Positions 1-9,906 of a stretch of 64,000 bases of DNA are shown piece by piece (position 1 is the first letter of the stretch; every line of letters starts with the position of its first letter). Source of the DNA: Nocardioides sp. GY 10113. Lineage in GTDB: Bacteria > Actinomycetota > Actinomycetes > Propionibacteriales > Nocardioidaceae. The notes beneath the pieces are model-generated. The model saw only the letters and a program-made list of their open reading frames with translations, did no database searches and was not told where the DNA came from. The stretch spans positions 186,001 to 250,000 of the forward strand of contig NZ_STGK01000004.1 of the NCBI RefSeq assembly GCF_004919105.1, given 5' to 3'. The translations under genes were made by a program, and so were the position numbers.

Positions 1-853
1 CGCCGGCGATCCGCAGCTCCTTGTCGGGGCAGACGAAGCGCGCCATCGCGAGGATCCGCACGCAGCGGGTGGGGGAGAGCTCCCAGGTGTGCTCCAGCGG
101 GGTGCCGTCGAAGGGCATCAGGAAGTTGACCGGGATCGAGTCCGACCCCAGGTCGCGGAGCGCGAAGAGCGCCTCGACCAGCTGCTCGTCGGTCTCGCCG
201 AGGCCGGCGATCAGGCCCGAGCAGGGGGAGAGGCCGGCGGCCTTCGCCTTCCCGATGGTGTCCACGCGGTCGTCGTAGGTGTGGCTGGTGACGATCTCGT
301 CGTGGTGGGACTCGGCGGTGTTGATGTTGTGGTTGTAGGCGTCCACGCCGGCCGCGCGCAGCCGCTCGGCCTGGCCGTCCTTGAGCAGGCCCAGGCAGGC
401 GCAGACCTCGACGTCGGGGTAGGTCTCCTTGAGCGCCTCGGTCATCTCCGCGACCTTCTCGATGTCGCGGTCCGAGGGTCCGCGGCCCGAGGAGACCATG
501 CAGACCCGGGAGGCGCCGCCGCGCAGCCCGGCGCCGGCCTGGGTCAGCGTCTCGTCCTTGCTCAGCCAGGAGTACTTGAGGATCGGCGCCTGCGAGCCCA
601 GCGCCTGGGAGCAGTACGAGCAGTTCTCCGGGCACAGGCCGGACTTGAGGTTGACCAGGTAGTTGACCTTCACCGTGTTGGCGAAGTGCGCGCGGCGGAG
701 CCGGGAGGCGGCGGCGACGACGGCCATCAGCTCCTCGTCGGTGCTGCGCAGGATCGCCAGCGCGTCGGCCTCGGTGGCGGCACCGCCGTCGAGGATCCGG
801 GTGGCGAGGGCGTCGAAGTCGGCGTACCGGGTGGGGGTGGCCTGCATGGTCAT
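1..853 (-). CDS. bioB: Biotin synthase (partial, 3' end beyond the window)
   Basis: Radical-SAM enzyme that inserts sulfur into dethiobiotin to make biotin in the cytoplasm. The reading frame from ATG at 853 contains the CxxxCxxC cluster motif in the context CPENCSYC, then [19 protein letters not shown] and GLIAGLGE blocks typical of BioB. About 284 codons are present; the C-terminus lies left of position 1. A GGGAG ribosome site sits five bases before the ATG; a second in-frame ATG is at 847. A BioQ-type operator lies at 906-918 in its promoter, so biotin-dependent repression is likely. The biotin uptake genes follow on the same strand upstream. Recognition is certain at family level. Confidence 0.96.
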   Translation of the reverse strand, partial: MTMQATPTRYADFDALATRILDGGAATEADALAILRSTDEELMAVVAAASRLRRAHFANTVKVNYLVNLKSGLCPENCSYCSQALGSQAPILKYSWLSKDETLTQAGAGLRGGASRVCMVSSGRGPSDRDIEKVAEMTEALKETYPDVEVCACLGLLKDGQAERLRAAGVDAYNHNINTAESHHDEIVTSHTYDDRVDTIGKAKAAGLSPCSGLIAGLGETDEQLVEALFALRDLGSDSIPVNFLMPFDGTPLEHTWELSPTRCVRILAMARFVCPDKELRIAG

Positions 854-905
854 CGTGCTCCCGAGGCGTCGGTGGAGCGGCCGGGGCACCTTCGCCCCGC
901 CGAAC

Positions 906-918
906 TGAACGGTGTTCA
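906..918. promoter_or_regulatory. BioQ-type operator upstream of bioB
   Basis: The 13-mer TGAACGGTGTTCA is a perfect TGAAC-N3-GTTCA inverted repeat, the operator known for the TetR-family biotin repressor BioQ of actinobacteria. It lies 53 bases upstream of the bioB start codon. An identical half-site arrangement occurs at 2958-2970. Confidence 0.85.
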
Positions 919-971
919 GGTCATGCACGATAGCCCGGCCGCGCCCGCGCCGCCAGGGGTTGTTTCGAGGT

Positions 972-1583
972 TCAGTCGTCGCCGAGGCCGCGCGCGTGGA
1001 GGGCGTCGCCGGTCTCGATCGAGCGGGCGACCACCCGGATCACGAACGGCGACAGGTAGGCCCGCGGCCGGCGGCCCAGGCCACGCGCCCGCGCCGCATC
1101 GCGGGTCTCCCGCGCGATCGCGAGGGTCCCCGGGAGGGCGCCGATCGCGAGCGCCAGCGCGAGGCCGACGCGCTCGGCGTTCAGGCCGAGCCGGGCGAAC
1201 GGCCGCAGCCAGCGCGCCACCGCGTCGAGCATCGCGTTGATCGGCGTGGTCGCGGTCAACACCACTGCGGCGAGCGCCAGAGTGACCAGGTCGACCGTGG
1301 TCTCGACCGCCTTGGCCGGGCCGTACCACCACCACTGCAGGGCACTGGCGACCAGCGCGATCAGCAGCACGCCGCGGGTCGCCCGGGCCAGGGTGGCCAG
1401 GTGGATCCGGGCCGCCGCGGCGAGCGCGAGCGCGACCCCCAGGAAGGCGAACGCGGCGACGACGTCGCGGACCGCCACCACGGTAACGCTGAACGCGATC
1501 AGCGCCACGACCTTCGGCCCGACCGGTGCACGGTGCAGGAACGTGGTGCCGGGCTGGTGGGCGCCGACCAGGATCTGGCTCAC
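972..1583 (-). CDS. bioN: Biotin ECF transporter, transmembrane T component
   Basis: Energy-coupling (EcfT/CbiQ family) membrane subunit that links the BioM ATPase to the BioY substrate-binding protein for biotin import. The 203-residue protein has four to five hydrophobic helices and the two Ala-Arg-Gly coupling motifs, ARARGLG and ALHARGLGD, in the C-terminal half. It is the last gene of bioY-bioM-bioN, seven bases after bioM, so it is surely co-transcribed. Length and motifs match the family. Confidence 0.9.
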   Translation of the reverse strand: MSQILVGAHQPGTTFLHRAPVGPKVVALIAFSVTVVAVRDVVAAFAFLGVALALAAAARIHLATLARATRGVLLIALVASALQWWWYGPAKAVETTVDLVTLALAAVVLTATTPINAMLDAVARWLRPFARLGLNAERVGLALALAIGALPGTLAIARETRDAARARGLGRRPRAYLSPFVIRVVARSIETGDALHARGLGDD

Positions 1584-1590
1584 GGCCGCG

Positions 1591-2298
1591 TCACCGTGCG
1601 CCCTCGGTCACCGACGCGACGTAGTGCTCGACCGCGGAGCCGGGGTCGCCGTCGAAGACGACGCGCGCGTCGGCGACCACGAGCACCCGGTCGCAGCGCC
1701 GGGCCAGGTCGAGGTCGTGGGTGACCAGCACCAGCTGCTGCTCCAGCCCGAGCAGCCGGTCCGCGATCCGCCGGGTGTTGGCCAGGTCGAGCAGGGTGGT
1801 CGGCTCGTCGGCGACCACGATCGACGGCTCCACCGCGAGCACGCCGGCCAGCGCCAGCATCTGCTTCTGGCCCCCCGACAGCGAGTGCACCGAGTCGTGC
1901 GCGTGGTCGGCCAGGCCGATCCGCTCCAGCACCTCCAGTGCCCGCTCCCGGCGCCGGCGCGCCGAGCGCTCGTGCCGGCGCAGGGACAGCTCGACGTCCT
2001 CGACGCAGGTCGGCATCACCAGTTGCGCGGACGGGTCGGTGAAGCAGAACCCGACCTTGCGGCGCACGGCGGCGGCGTCGGTGCGTACGTCGAGCCCGTC
2101 CACGCGGACGCTGCCGCCGGTCGGCTCGACCAGCCCGTTGAGCAGCCGGGCCAGCGTCGACTTCCCCGAGCCGTTCGCCCCGATCACGCCGATCCGACGC
2201 TCGGTGAGCGTGAGGGTGGTCGGCGCCAGGATGGTGCGCGCCGCGCCGTCGCCCCCGCGGACGACGACCTCGGCGCCGTCCAGCTCAATCCGTGTCAT
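1591..2298 (-). CDS. bioM: Biotin ECF transporter, ATPase component
   Basis: ABC ATPase that powers biotin uptake with BioN and BioY. The 235-residue protein has Walker A GANGSGKST (residues 40-48), the signature LSGGQKQ, Walker B followed by DEPTTLLD, and the switch histidine in VTHDLD. It sits between bioY (10 bases upstream) and bioN (7 bases downstream) in one operon. The assignment as BioM rather than a cobalt or generic ECF ATPase rests on the neighbouring bioY and the BioQ operator. Confidence 0.9.
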   Translation of the reverse strand: MTRIELDGAEVVVRGGDGAARTILAPTTLTLTERRIGVIGANGSGKSTLARLLNGLVEPTGGSVRVDGLDVRTDAAAVRRKVGFCFTDPSAQLVMPTCVEDVELSLRRHERSARRRRERALEVLERIGLADHAHDSVHSLSGGQKQMLALAGVLAVEPSIVVADEPTTLLDLANTRRIADRLLGLEQQLVLVTHDLDLARRCDRVLVVADARVVFDGDPGSAVEHYVASVTEGAR

Positions 2299-2308
2299 CG
2301 TGGCCCGT

Positions 2309-2926
2309 TCAGTCGCGGGCGAGGAGCCGCGGGAAGGCGCGGTGCACCTCGGCCGCGATCAGCGCCACGAAGGTGGTCTTCACGACGTCGCCGAGCCAGT
2401 AGAGCATGTCGATCTTGAGGGCCTCGGCAAAGCTGATGTCGAAGTACAGCTTCAGGCCGACGATGCCCATCGGGTGCACGACCAGGATGCTCGCGGCCGC
2501 CGCGCAGGCGAACACGAAGATGGCCCGGGTGCGCCGGTCCCGGGCGACGTAGGCGACCAGGAAGCCGGCCAGGGCCGCGGCGAACGGGAACGAGATCAGG
2601 TAGCCGCCGCTCGGTCCGGTGAAGACGCCGAGGCCCGAGGAGTGCTCGGCGAAGACCGGGAGGCCGATCGCGCCGAGGGCGAGGTAGAGCGACACCGCCA
2701 GGAAGCCGCGGACCGGACCGAGCAGGCAGCCGGTCAGCGCGACGGCGAAGGTCTGCAGGGTGATCGGCACGCCGGCGCCGCCGACCGGGATCGCGCCGAG
2801 GTAGGCGCAGGCCGAGATCAGGGCCGCGAAGCTCGCGATGAGCGCCAGGTCGGTGGTGGCGCGGCGGTCGCGGCCGCCCGCGACGGAGCGGGGCTGGTCG
2901 TCGGTGGTCTGCGTGGTCACGCGCAT
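2309..2926 (-). CDS. bioY: Biotin ECF transporter, substrate-binding S component
   Basis: Integral membrane protein that binds biotin and, with BioM and BioN, imports it. The 205-residue sequence has about six hydrophobic helices and the BioY features GVPITLQTFAV and GPSGGYL. It is the first gene of the bioYMN operon; its promoter faces the divergent TetR gene and carries a BioQ-type operator at 2958-2970. Start chosen at ATG 2926, about 30 bases from that operator. Confidence 0.92.
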   Translation of the reverse strand: MRVTTQTTDDQPRSVAGGRDRRATTDLALIASFAALISACAYLGAIPVGGAGVPITLQTFAVALTGCLLGPVRGFLAVSLYLALGAIGLPVFAEHSSGLGVFTGPSGGYLISFPFAAALAGFLVAYVARDRRTRAIFVFACAAAASILVVHPMGIVGLKLYFDISFAEALKIDMLYWLGDVVKTTFVALIAAEVHRAFPRLLARD

Positions 2927-2957
2927 GGCCTTCCGGTCGAGGTGGGCCGCTCCAACC

Positions 2958-2970
2958 TGAACGGCGTTCA
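2958..2970. promoter_or_regulatory. BioQ-type operator between bioY and bioQ
   Basis: TGAACGGCGTTCA, a perfect TGAAC-N3-GTTCA inverted repeat in the 120-bp region between divergent bioY and the TetR gene. It is placed to control both the uptake operon and the regulator itself. Confidence 0.85.
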
Positions 2971-3047
2971 GGTCGGTAGCGTACGGGTATGCGGTCCAGA
3001 CGGGTGACGGGGGACGACCAGTGGTCGCCCACGGTCGGGGGAGCGGC

Positions 3048-3722
3048 GTGGTGAGGTACCGCCGTACCGACCTGGTCGACCGGGCGGTCGAGGTGCTGGA
3101 CGAGGTCGGCGTCGACGCGCTCTCGATGCGGCACCTGGCCGCCGAGGTGGGCGTGCAGCCGAGCGCGCTCTACCACCACTTCGCCAACAAGCAGGCGCTG
3201 CTGAACGCGGTCGCCGACCGGATCCTGGAGCTGGGCCGGCGGGGCACCGAGATCGTCACCTGGGAGTCCGAGCTCCGGCTGATCTGCGCCGAGCTGCGCG
3301 ACGCGATGACCACCCACCGCGACGGCGCGGTGCTGATCAGCCGCGTGCACGCGCTCGGCGGCGGCGCCCAGGAGCCGGAACGGCGGATGCGGGACGCGCT
3401 GCTGCGCGCCGGTGCCGACGGGGACCTGGCCCGGGTCGGCGCCCGCACCCTGGTGCTCTTCGTCTTCGGCCACGTCGGCCGCGAGCAGGCGCGCGCCAGC
3501 GCCGCCGGGGGAGACGGGCGAGACGGGGAGAAGGCCGGTGGGAAGCCCGGCGAGTCCGCCGGGGGGAGCCCTCAGGAAGCCGCGGAGCAGGCCGATTTCG
3601 CCGTGGGGCTCGGGCTGGTGCTCGACGGCCTCGCCGGGGCGGTCGAGCGGGGGGCCGCGCAACGTTCGCCCCTCGGTATTGTCGATGAAACATCCGAAAG
3701 GCACGGTGGAGACCATGGCTGA
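3048..3722 (+). CDS. bioQ: TetR-family biotin repressor, BioQ-like
   Basis: Likely transcriptional repressor of biotin synthesis and uptake. An N-terminal TetR helix-turn-helix is visible (DALSMRHLAAEVGVQPSALYHHF), followed by a ligand-binding domain of the TetR_C type. A GTG at 3048, preceded by a GGGGGA ribosome site, gives 224 residues; an upstream in-frame GTG at 3021 and a GTG at 3051 are alternatives. Divergence from bioY and two TGAAC-N3-GTTCA sites nearby support the BioQ assignment. The segment after the HTH domain contains a Gly/Lys/Ser-rich loop (around residues 145-175) unusual for the family. The 3' end overlaps the zwf start by 8 bases. Confidence 0.82.
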   Translation: MVRYRRTDLVDRAVEVLDEVGVDALSMRHLAAEVGVQPSALYHHFANKQALLNAVADRILELGRRGTEIVTWESELRLICAELRDAMTTHRDGAVLISRVHALGGGAQEPERRMRDALLRAGADGDLARVGARTLVLFVFGHVGREQARASAAGGDGRDGEKAGGKPGESAGGSPQEAAEQADFAVGLGLVLDGLAGAVERGAAQRSPLGIVDETSERHGGDHG

Positions 3723-5163
3723 GAAGACCGCGAAGCCGGTCACCGTCGTACTGTTCGGCGCGACGGGCGACCTGGCGCGCCGCAAGCTGCTGCCGGGGCT
3801 GCTGCACCTCTTCCAGTCCGGGTTGCTGCGCGAGCTCCAGGTGATCGGCACCTCGCTCGACGAGCACACCACCGAGTCGTTCGTGGAGTTCGCCGCGGAG
3901 TCGGTCCACGAGTTCTCCGGCGACGACGGGGACATCGACGGCTGGCCCGAGTTCTCCCAGCGCCTGCACTGGGCCCCGGGCGCCGAGGGCGCCGCCGGCC
4001 TCCGGGCGGCGGTGGAGAAGGCCGAGGACGGCTACGACGTCCCGTGCACCCGCCTGCACTACCTCAGCGTGCCGCCGAAGGCTGCGCTCGCGGTGGTCCA
4101 GACGCTGCAGGACGCCGACCTGGTCAAGGGCAGCCGGATCGTGATGGAGAAGCCGTTCGGTGTCGACCTCGCCACGGCCAAGGACCTGAACAGGCACCTG
4201 CACAGCGTCTTCGACGAGTCGCAGATCTTCCGGATCGACCACTTCCTGGGGAAGGAGGCGGCCCAGAACATCCTCGCGTTCCGGTTCGCCAACGGTCTGT
4301 TCGAGCCGATCTGGCACCGCAACAACATCGACCACATCCAGATCGACGTCCCCGAGGAGCTCGGCCTGGAGCAGCGGGCGGACTTCTACGAGTCCACCGG
4401 CGCCTACCGCGACATGGTGGTCACCCACCTGTTCCAGGTGCTGGCGTTCACCGCGATGGAGCCGCCCACCTCGCTGACGCCCGACGCGATCAACGAGGAG
4501 AAGAACAAGGTCTTCCGGTCGATGGTCCCGCTCGATCCGGCGAACGTGGTGCGGGGGCAGTACCAGGGCTACCGCGACATCCCCGGCGTCCGGCACGACT
4601 CCGACACCGAGACCTTCATCGCGATCAAGTGCTACATCGACAACTGGCGCTGGGCGGGCGTGCCGTTCTACCTGCGCACCGGCAAGCGGATGGCCGAGGG
4701 GGCGCGGATCATCTCGATCGCGTTCAAGGAGCCGCCGCGCTCGATGTTCCCCAAGCACTCCGGCGTCGGCGACCACGGGCCCGACCACCTCACCTTCGAC
4801 CTGGCCGACCAGGCGAAGATGTCGCTGTCGTTCTACGGCAAGCGTCCGGGGCCGGGCATGCGGCTGGACAAGCTGTCCATGCAGTTCGCGATGAAGGACA
4901 CGAGCTGGGCCGGCTCCGTGCTCGAGGCCTACGAGCGGCTGATCTACGACGCCGCCCGCGGCGACCGGACGCTGTTCACGTCCGCGGAGGGCATCGAGCG
5001 TCTGTGGGAGGTCTCCGCGCCGCTGCTGGAGAACCCGCCGATCATCCGCCCCTACCGGCAGGGCAGCTACGGCCCGAACCAGATCCACCAGCTGGTGGCG
5101 CCGTACGCCTGGCGGCTGCCGTTCGAGCGCGGTTGGCGCGACCCCGACGCCCTCAGCGGCTGA
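3715..5163 (+). CDS. zwf: Glucose-6-phosphate 1-dehydrogenase
   Basis: Oxidises glucose 6-phosphate to 6-phosphogluconolactone with NAD(P), the entry to the oxidative pentose phosphate pathway. The ATG at 3715, after a GGTGGAG ribosome site, gives 482 residues, the usual length. The nucleotide-binding motif GATGDLARR and the substrate/catalytic motif RIDHFLGKEA are intact. It overlaps the 3' end of the TetR gene by 8 bases. The usual opcA/tal/tkt neighbours are absent, so this may be a second, stand-alone copy; that is inference. Confidence 0.9.
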   Translation: MAEKTAKPVTVVLFGATGDLARRKLLPGLLHLFQSGLLRELQVIGTSLDEHTTESFVEFAAESVHEFSGDDGDIDGWPEFSQRLHWAPGAEGAAGLRAAVEKAEDGYDVPCTRLHYLSVPPKAALAVVQTLQDADLVKGSRIVMEKPFGVDLATAKDLNRHLHSVFDESQIFRIDHFLGKEAAQNILAFRFANGLFEPIWHRNNIDHIQIDVPEELGLEQRADFYESTGAYRDMVVTHLFQVLAFTAMEPPTSLTPDAINEEKNKVFRSMVPLDPANVVRGQYQGYRDIPGVRHDSDTETFIAIKCYIDNWRWAGVPFYLRTGKRMAEGARIISIAFKEPPRSMFPKHSGVGDHGPDHLTFDLADQAKMSLSFYGKRPGPGMRLDKLSMQFAMKDTSWAGSVLEAYERLIYDAARGDRTLFTSAEGIERLWEVSAPLLENPPIIRPYRQGSYGPNQIHQLVAPYAWRLPFERGWRDPDALSG

Positions 5164-5193
5164 CGGCACGCGCCGGCAGGGCAGACTGCCCGC

Positions 5194-6030
5194 ATGGAGG
5201 CTGAGGTCAGCGCAGTGGTCACGGCCCGGTGGCTGCACGAGCAGCTGGGCGCCGGCCGGGACGACCTGGTCGTGCTCGACGCCAGCATCGACCCGTACCG
5301 CCGTCACGCCGACGGCATCCCCGGGGCCCGGACGTTCGACATCGACGGGGAGTTCTCCCGGGCCGACGTGCCGGTGCCGCACACCATGATCGAGCCGGAC
5401 CTGTTCCAGGCTCGGGTGCGCAGGCTCGGGGTCGACGCCGACTCGCTCGTGGTGGTGTACGACGCCGCCGGGATCTACTCCAGCCCGCGGGCCTGGTGGA
5501 TGTTCCGCGCGATGGGGCACGACCGCGTCGCGGTGCTGGACGGCGGGCTGCCGGGCTGGATCTCGCGGGGGTTCCCCGTGGCTGCGCTGGGTGAGGTGCC
5601 CGGCGCCGAGGGCGACTTCGTCGCGCGCCCCGAGCCGAGCGCCTTCGTCGACCAGGAGCAGGTGCTCGCGCTGCTCGCCGACCCTGGTGTCGCGGTGCTC
5701 GACGCCCGCTCCCGGGATCGGTTCGAGGGTGCGGCGCCCGAGCCCCGGCCGGGGCTGCGCGGAGGTCACATGCCCGGTGCCCGGTCGCTGCCGCTGACCG
5801 ACCTGGTCGTCGATGGCCACCTGCGCGGTCCTGCCGAGCTGGCGGCCCTGGTCGCGCGGGCCCGGGCGGGGGCGGACCGCATCGTCACCACCTGCGGGTC
5901 GGGTGTCACCGCCTGCGGCATCGCCCTCGCCGCGCACCTCAGCGGCGTCTCCGACATCACTGTGTACGACGGCTCGTGGAGCGAGTGGGGTCGTCCCGAC
6001 GGCCCCGCGGTGGTCGGCCCCGCGTCCTGA
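5194..6030 (+). CDS. sseA: Thiosulfate/3-mercaptopyruvate sulfurtransferase, two rhodanese domains
   Basis: Transfers a sulfane sulfur from thiosulfate or 3-mercaptopyruvate to an acceptor. The 278-residue protein has an inactive N-terminal rhodanese domain (about 1-125, with GIPGARTFDID) and an active C-terminal one (about 145-275) with GGHMPGARSLPL and the catalytic loop CGSGVTAC. This loop is of the mercaptopyruvate sulfurtransferase kind. The ribosome site is weak. A strong hairpin follows at 6101-6131. It stands alone between zwf and the catabolic island. Confidence 0.88.
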   Translation: MEAEVSAVVTARWLHEQLGAGRDDLVVLDASIDPYRRHADGIPGARTFDIDGEFSRADVPVPHTMIEPDLFQARVRRLGVDADSLVVVYDAAGIYSSPRAWWMFRAMGHDRVAVLDGGLPGWISRGFPVAALGEVPGAEGDFVARPEPSAFVDQEQVLALLADPGVAVLDARSRDRFEGAAPEPRPGLRGGHMPGARSLPLTDLVVDGHLRGPAELAALVARARAGADRIVTTCGSGVTACGIALAAHLSGVSDITVYDGSWSEWGRPDGPAVVGPAS

Positions 6031-6100
6031 CCGCCGCGGTCGACTCCGGCGCGCCGCCGCTGCCGCGTCGCGGGGTCGGTGTGCGCGCCGCAGAGCACGA

Positions 6101-6131
6101 CCGCGGCCGCCGCGGAGAGCGGCGGCCGCGG
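6101..6131. terminator. Bidirectional hairpin between convergent genes
   Basis: A perfect 13-bp GC stem (6101-6113 with 6119-6131) and 5-base loop between the sulfurtransferase (ends 6030) and the convergent membrane-protein gene (ends 6148). No T-tract, as is common in actinobacteria. It marks the boundary between the housekeeping block and the catabolic island. Confidence 0.6.
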
Positions 6132-6147
6132 ACCATGCGCGCAGGCG

Positions 6148-6864
6148 TCAGAAGGCGGTGGACCCGGGCTTGATCACACCCAGCGCCGCCGCGACCAGGA
6201 CCAGCGTCCAGATCGAGTAGACCCACGGCTCGCACCGCCGGATGGAGCCGAGGATCGCCCGCTCCACCTCGGGGGTGGATCCGCTCGTGACCAGGTGCCC
6301 GAAGGCCGGTCCGAACGGCAGCAGCTGGCGTCGGATCATCACGCCGCTGAAGATGCACAGGCCGTAGGCGATCACCTTCGCGCCCAACCACTTCGGGTTG
6401 GTGTCCACCCCGAACGGCTCCGCCACCGCCAGCGTGTAGACCCCGGCGACGACCAGGCCCGCGCTGAGCGCGTAGCGGACCGCCAGGTCCGCCTTCTGGG
6501 AGAGGCGTGCCATCGGGGTGTCCCCGCCGCGGTAGTCGATCAGCGACACCGCCAGCCAGGCGAGCCCGGCGACCCAGACCAGCGCGAGCAGCCATCCGTG
6601 GACGAAGAACTCGTCCCCGAGCGGCCCCCACGCCATCAGGGTGATCCCGCTGGGCAGGAAGAGCACCAGCGAGACCCGCGGCGCGATGTCGACGCCGTGC
6701 ATGATCTTCGTCGAGACCGCCCGCGCCTCCGGTCCGAGGTCGGACCTCAGGATGTAGCGACTGGCGTAGTACACGCCGACGTCCCCGCCCAGCCAGTAGG
6801 CGAAGAGAACGACGTGCAGGAGCACCGCGACGCTGTGCCCGTTGAAACCGTGGACAGCCTCCAT
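6148..6864 (-). CDS. Integral membrane protein of unknown function
   Basis: A 238-residue protein with about five hydrophobic helices, starting with a segment rich in HSVAVLLHVVLFAYWLGG and ending near the C-terminus with WVYSIWTLVLVAAALGV. The His in the first helix and the general topology recall CopD/DUF2269-type membrane proteins, but I cannot name the family with confidence. The ATG at 6864 is used; an upstream GTG at 6879 would overlap the stop of the cupin gene by four bases. It is downstream of, and surely co-transcribed with, the His-rich cupin gene, so it may serve the same metal or substrate. Confidence 0.7.
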   Translation of the reverse strand: MEAVHGFNGHSVAVLLHVVLFAYWLGGDVGVYYASRYILRSDLGPEARAVSTKIMHGVDIAPRVSLVLFLPSGITLMAWGPLGDEFFVHGWLLALVWVAGLAWLAVSLIDYRGGDTPMARLSQKADLAVRYALSAGLVVAGVYTLAVAEPFGVDTNPKWLGAKVIAYGLCIFSGVMIRRQLLPFGPAFGHLVTSGSTPEVERAILGSIRRCEPWVYSIWTLVLVAAALGVIKPGSTAF

Positions 6865-6875
6865 GGGACCGCTCG

Positions 6876-8189
<1,314 letters not shown>

Positions 8190-8223
8190 CGTAGTCCTCC
8201 GGGGGTAGCAGTGGTGAGCCCTG

Positions 8224-8236
8224 AATATATGATATC
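8224..8236. promoter_or_regulatory. Regulon operator a (AATAT-ATG-ATATC), cupin promoter
   Basis: One of eleven copies of the GATAT-N3-ATATC inverted repeat; 9 of 10 half-site bases match. Read on the minus strand it ends in TATATT, a good -10 box, about 35 bases before the TTG start of the cupin gene. Confidence 0.7.
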
Positions 8237-8307
8237 CGGACCTAATGTGTACAGGGTGTACCGGTAATTCCCGCGGCCGCGGTTCCGGTCGCCCCGGGCG
8301 AGAAGGG

Positions 8308-9864
8308 TCAGGCCGGGGGCGCCAGGTCGCGCTTGACGACCTTGCCGCCGGCGTTGCGCGGCAGTGCGGCGGCGACGTACCAGCGGCGCGGGATCTTGTA
8401 GCCGGCCAGCACGCCTCGGCAGTGCGCCTCCAGGGCCGTGGCGTCCAGCGCCTGCCCGTCGCGGAGCACGACGTGGGCCACGACGGTCTCGCCCCACGCC
8501 TCGTCCGCCTCGCCGACCACGGCGCTCTCCAGCACCGACGGGTGGCCGGCGAGCGCCTCCTCGATCTCGCGCGGGTAGATGTTGGTGCCGCCCGAGATGA
8601 TCAGGTCCTTCTTGCGGTCCACGATCGAGATGAAGCCGTCCGCGTCGCGCACCGCGATGTCGCCGCAGGTGACGAAGCCGTCCTCGGTGGTGCAGGCCGC
8701 GGTCGCGTCGGGGTCGTCGAGGTAGCCGTTCATCAGGTACGGCGAGCGGCTGAACAGCTCGCCCGGCTCGCCCGGCGGCACCGGCTCGCCGGCCTCGTCG
8801 ACGATCCTGACCTCGGTGTGGAACCACGGGTGGCCGACCGAGCCGGGCCGGCTGCGCATGTGGCTCGGGCGCAGGTTGGTGATGATCCCGGACTCGGTGG
8901 AGCCGTACAGCTCGTGCACGTCGCGGCCGGGGAAGGCCTCCATCACCCACTGCTTCAGTGCCCAGGGGAGTGCGGCGGCGTTGAAGTAGAGCGTGTCCAG
9001 GCTGGACAGGTCCCGGGCGGCCAGCGCCTCGGGGCCCAGTGCGCGCAGCCCGTGGGCGTGGGTCGGCACCAGGAACGCCGACTGCACGCCGTCGCGCTCG
9101 ACCAGGTCCAGGAAGTCCGCCGGGTCCCACTTGCGGAGCATCGTGACGGTGCCGCCGGTGTAGACGGGCGCGTAGCCGAACGCGAACCCGGCCCCGTGGT
9201 ACATCGGCGCCACCGCCGCCGAGACCCGCCCGGTGCCCAGGCGCCACTCCAGCGCGCTCATGGTGAAGGTCAGGGCCCGGCTGCGGTGGGAGATCAGCAC
9301 GCCCTTGGGGCGCCCGGTCGTGCCGGAGGTGTAGGTGATGCAGAACGGGTCCCGCTCGTCGACGACCACGGCCGGGTCGCTCGCCCCCGCCGCGGCGAGC
9401 GCCGTCTCGTAGTCGACCGCACCGCGGAGGCCGGAGTCGCCGATCGCGGTCAGCCGGTCCGCCACCGCCGCGCCCGGTCCGCCGGGAGCGATCGCCTCGG
9501 TGACGACGGGGGCCAGGGCCGCGTCGAGCACCAGGGCGCGGGCGCCGCTGTGGCCGAGGATGAAGCCCGCCTCGGCCGGGGTGAGTCGCGGGTTGAGGGG
9601 CACCATCACCAGGCCGGCCTTGGCGATCCCGGCCGCGACCTCGGGGTACTCGGCGCGGTTGCCGAGCAGCACGGCGACGCGCTCGCCCGTGCGCAGCCCG
9701 GAGTCGAGCAGGTGCCGTCCCCAGCGGCTCGCGCGCTCGTCCACCTCGGCGAAGGTGAGGCGCCGCTCGCCGTCGAGGACCGCGAACGCGTCGGGGGTGG
9801 CGTGCGCGAACTCGCGCAGTCCGCTGACGATCGAGAGCGGTGCTCCGCCGGGGTGGATGGCCAT
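8308..9864 (-). CDS. Acyl-CoA synthetase (AMP-forming carboxylate-CoA ligase)
   Basis: Activates a carboxylic acid to its CoA thioester through an acyl-adenylate. The 518-residue protein carries the P-loop motif TYTSGTTGRPKG, the adenylate-binding YGSTESG, the hinge region GDIAVRDADGFISIVDRKKD and the C-terminal catalytic lysine in GGKVVKRDL. The length and motifs fit the fatty-acid/aryl-CoA ligase superfamily; the acid substrate cannot be told. It is 42 bases after the HMG-CoA-lyase-like gene and shares its promoter, which faces operator b. Confidence 0.88.
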   Translation of the reverse strand: MAIHPGGAPLSIVSGLREFAHATPDAFAVLDGERRLTFAEVDERASRWGRHLLDSGLRTGERVAVLLGNRAEYPEVAAGIAKAGLVMVPLNPRLTPAEAGFILGHSGARALVLDAALAPVVTEAIAPGGPGAAVADRLTAIGDSGLRGAVDYETALAAAGASDPAVVVDERDPFCITYTSGTTGRPKGVLISHRSRALTFTMSALEWRLGTGRVSAAVAPMYHGAGFAFGYAPVYTGGTVTMLRKWDPADFLDLVERDGVQSAFLVPTHAHGLRALGPEALAARDLSSLDTLYFNAAALPWALKQWVMEAFPGRDVHELYGSTESGIITNLRPSHMRSRPGSVGHPWFHTEVRIVDEAGEPVPPGEPGELFSRSPYLMNGYLDDPDATAACTTEDGFVTCGDIAVRDADGFISIVDRKKDLIISGGTNIYPREIEEALAGHPSVLESAVVGEADEAWGETVVAHVVLRDGQALDATALEAHCRGVLAGYKIPRRWYVAAALPRNAGGKVVKRDLAPPA

Positions 9865-9906
9865 GGCGTCTCCTCGGTGTCGTTCGGGGGTGGGGCGGGC
9901 GTCCGG

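Noticed and set aside
89..1240. A 383-codon plus-strand open frame across bioB and bioN
   Set aside because: Antisense to clearly recognised genes and of Arg/Gly/Val-rich low-complexity composition, typical of GC-rich shadow frames.
3337..5937. An 866-codon minus-strand frame across zwf and sseA
   Set aside because: Antisense shadow of two well-supported genes; no recognisable domain.
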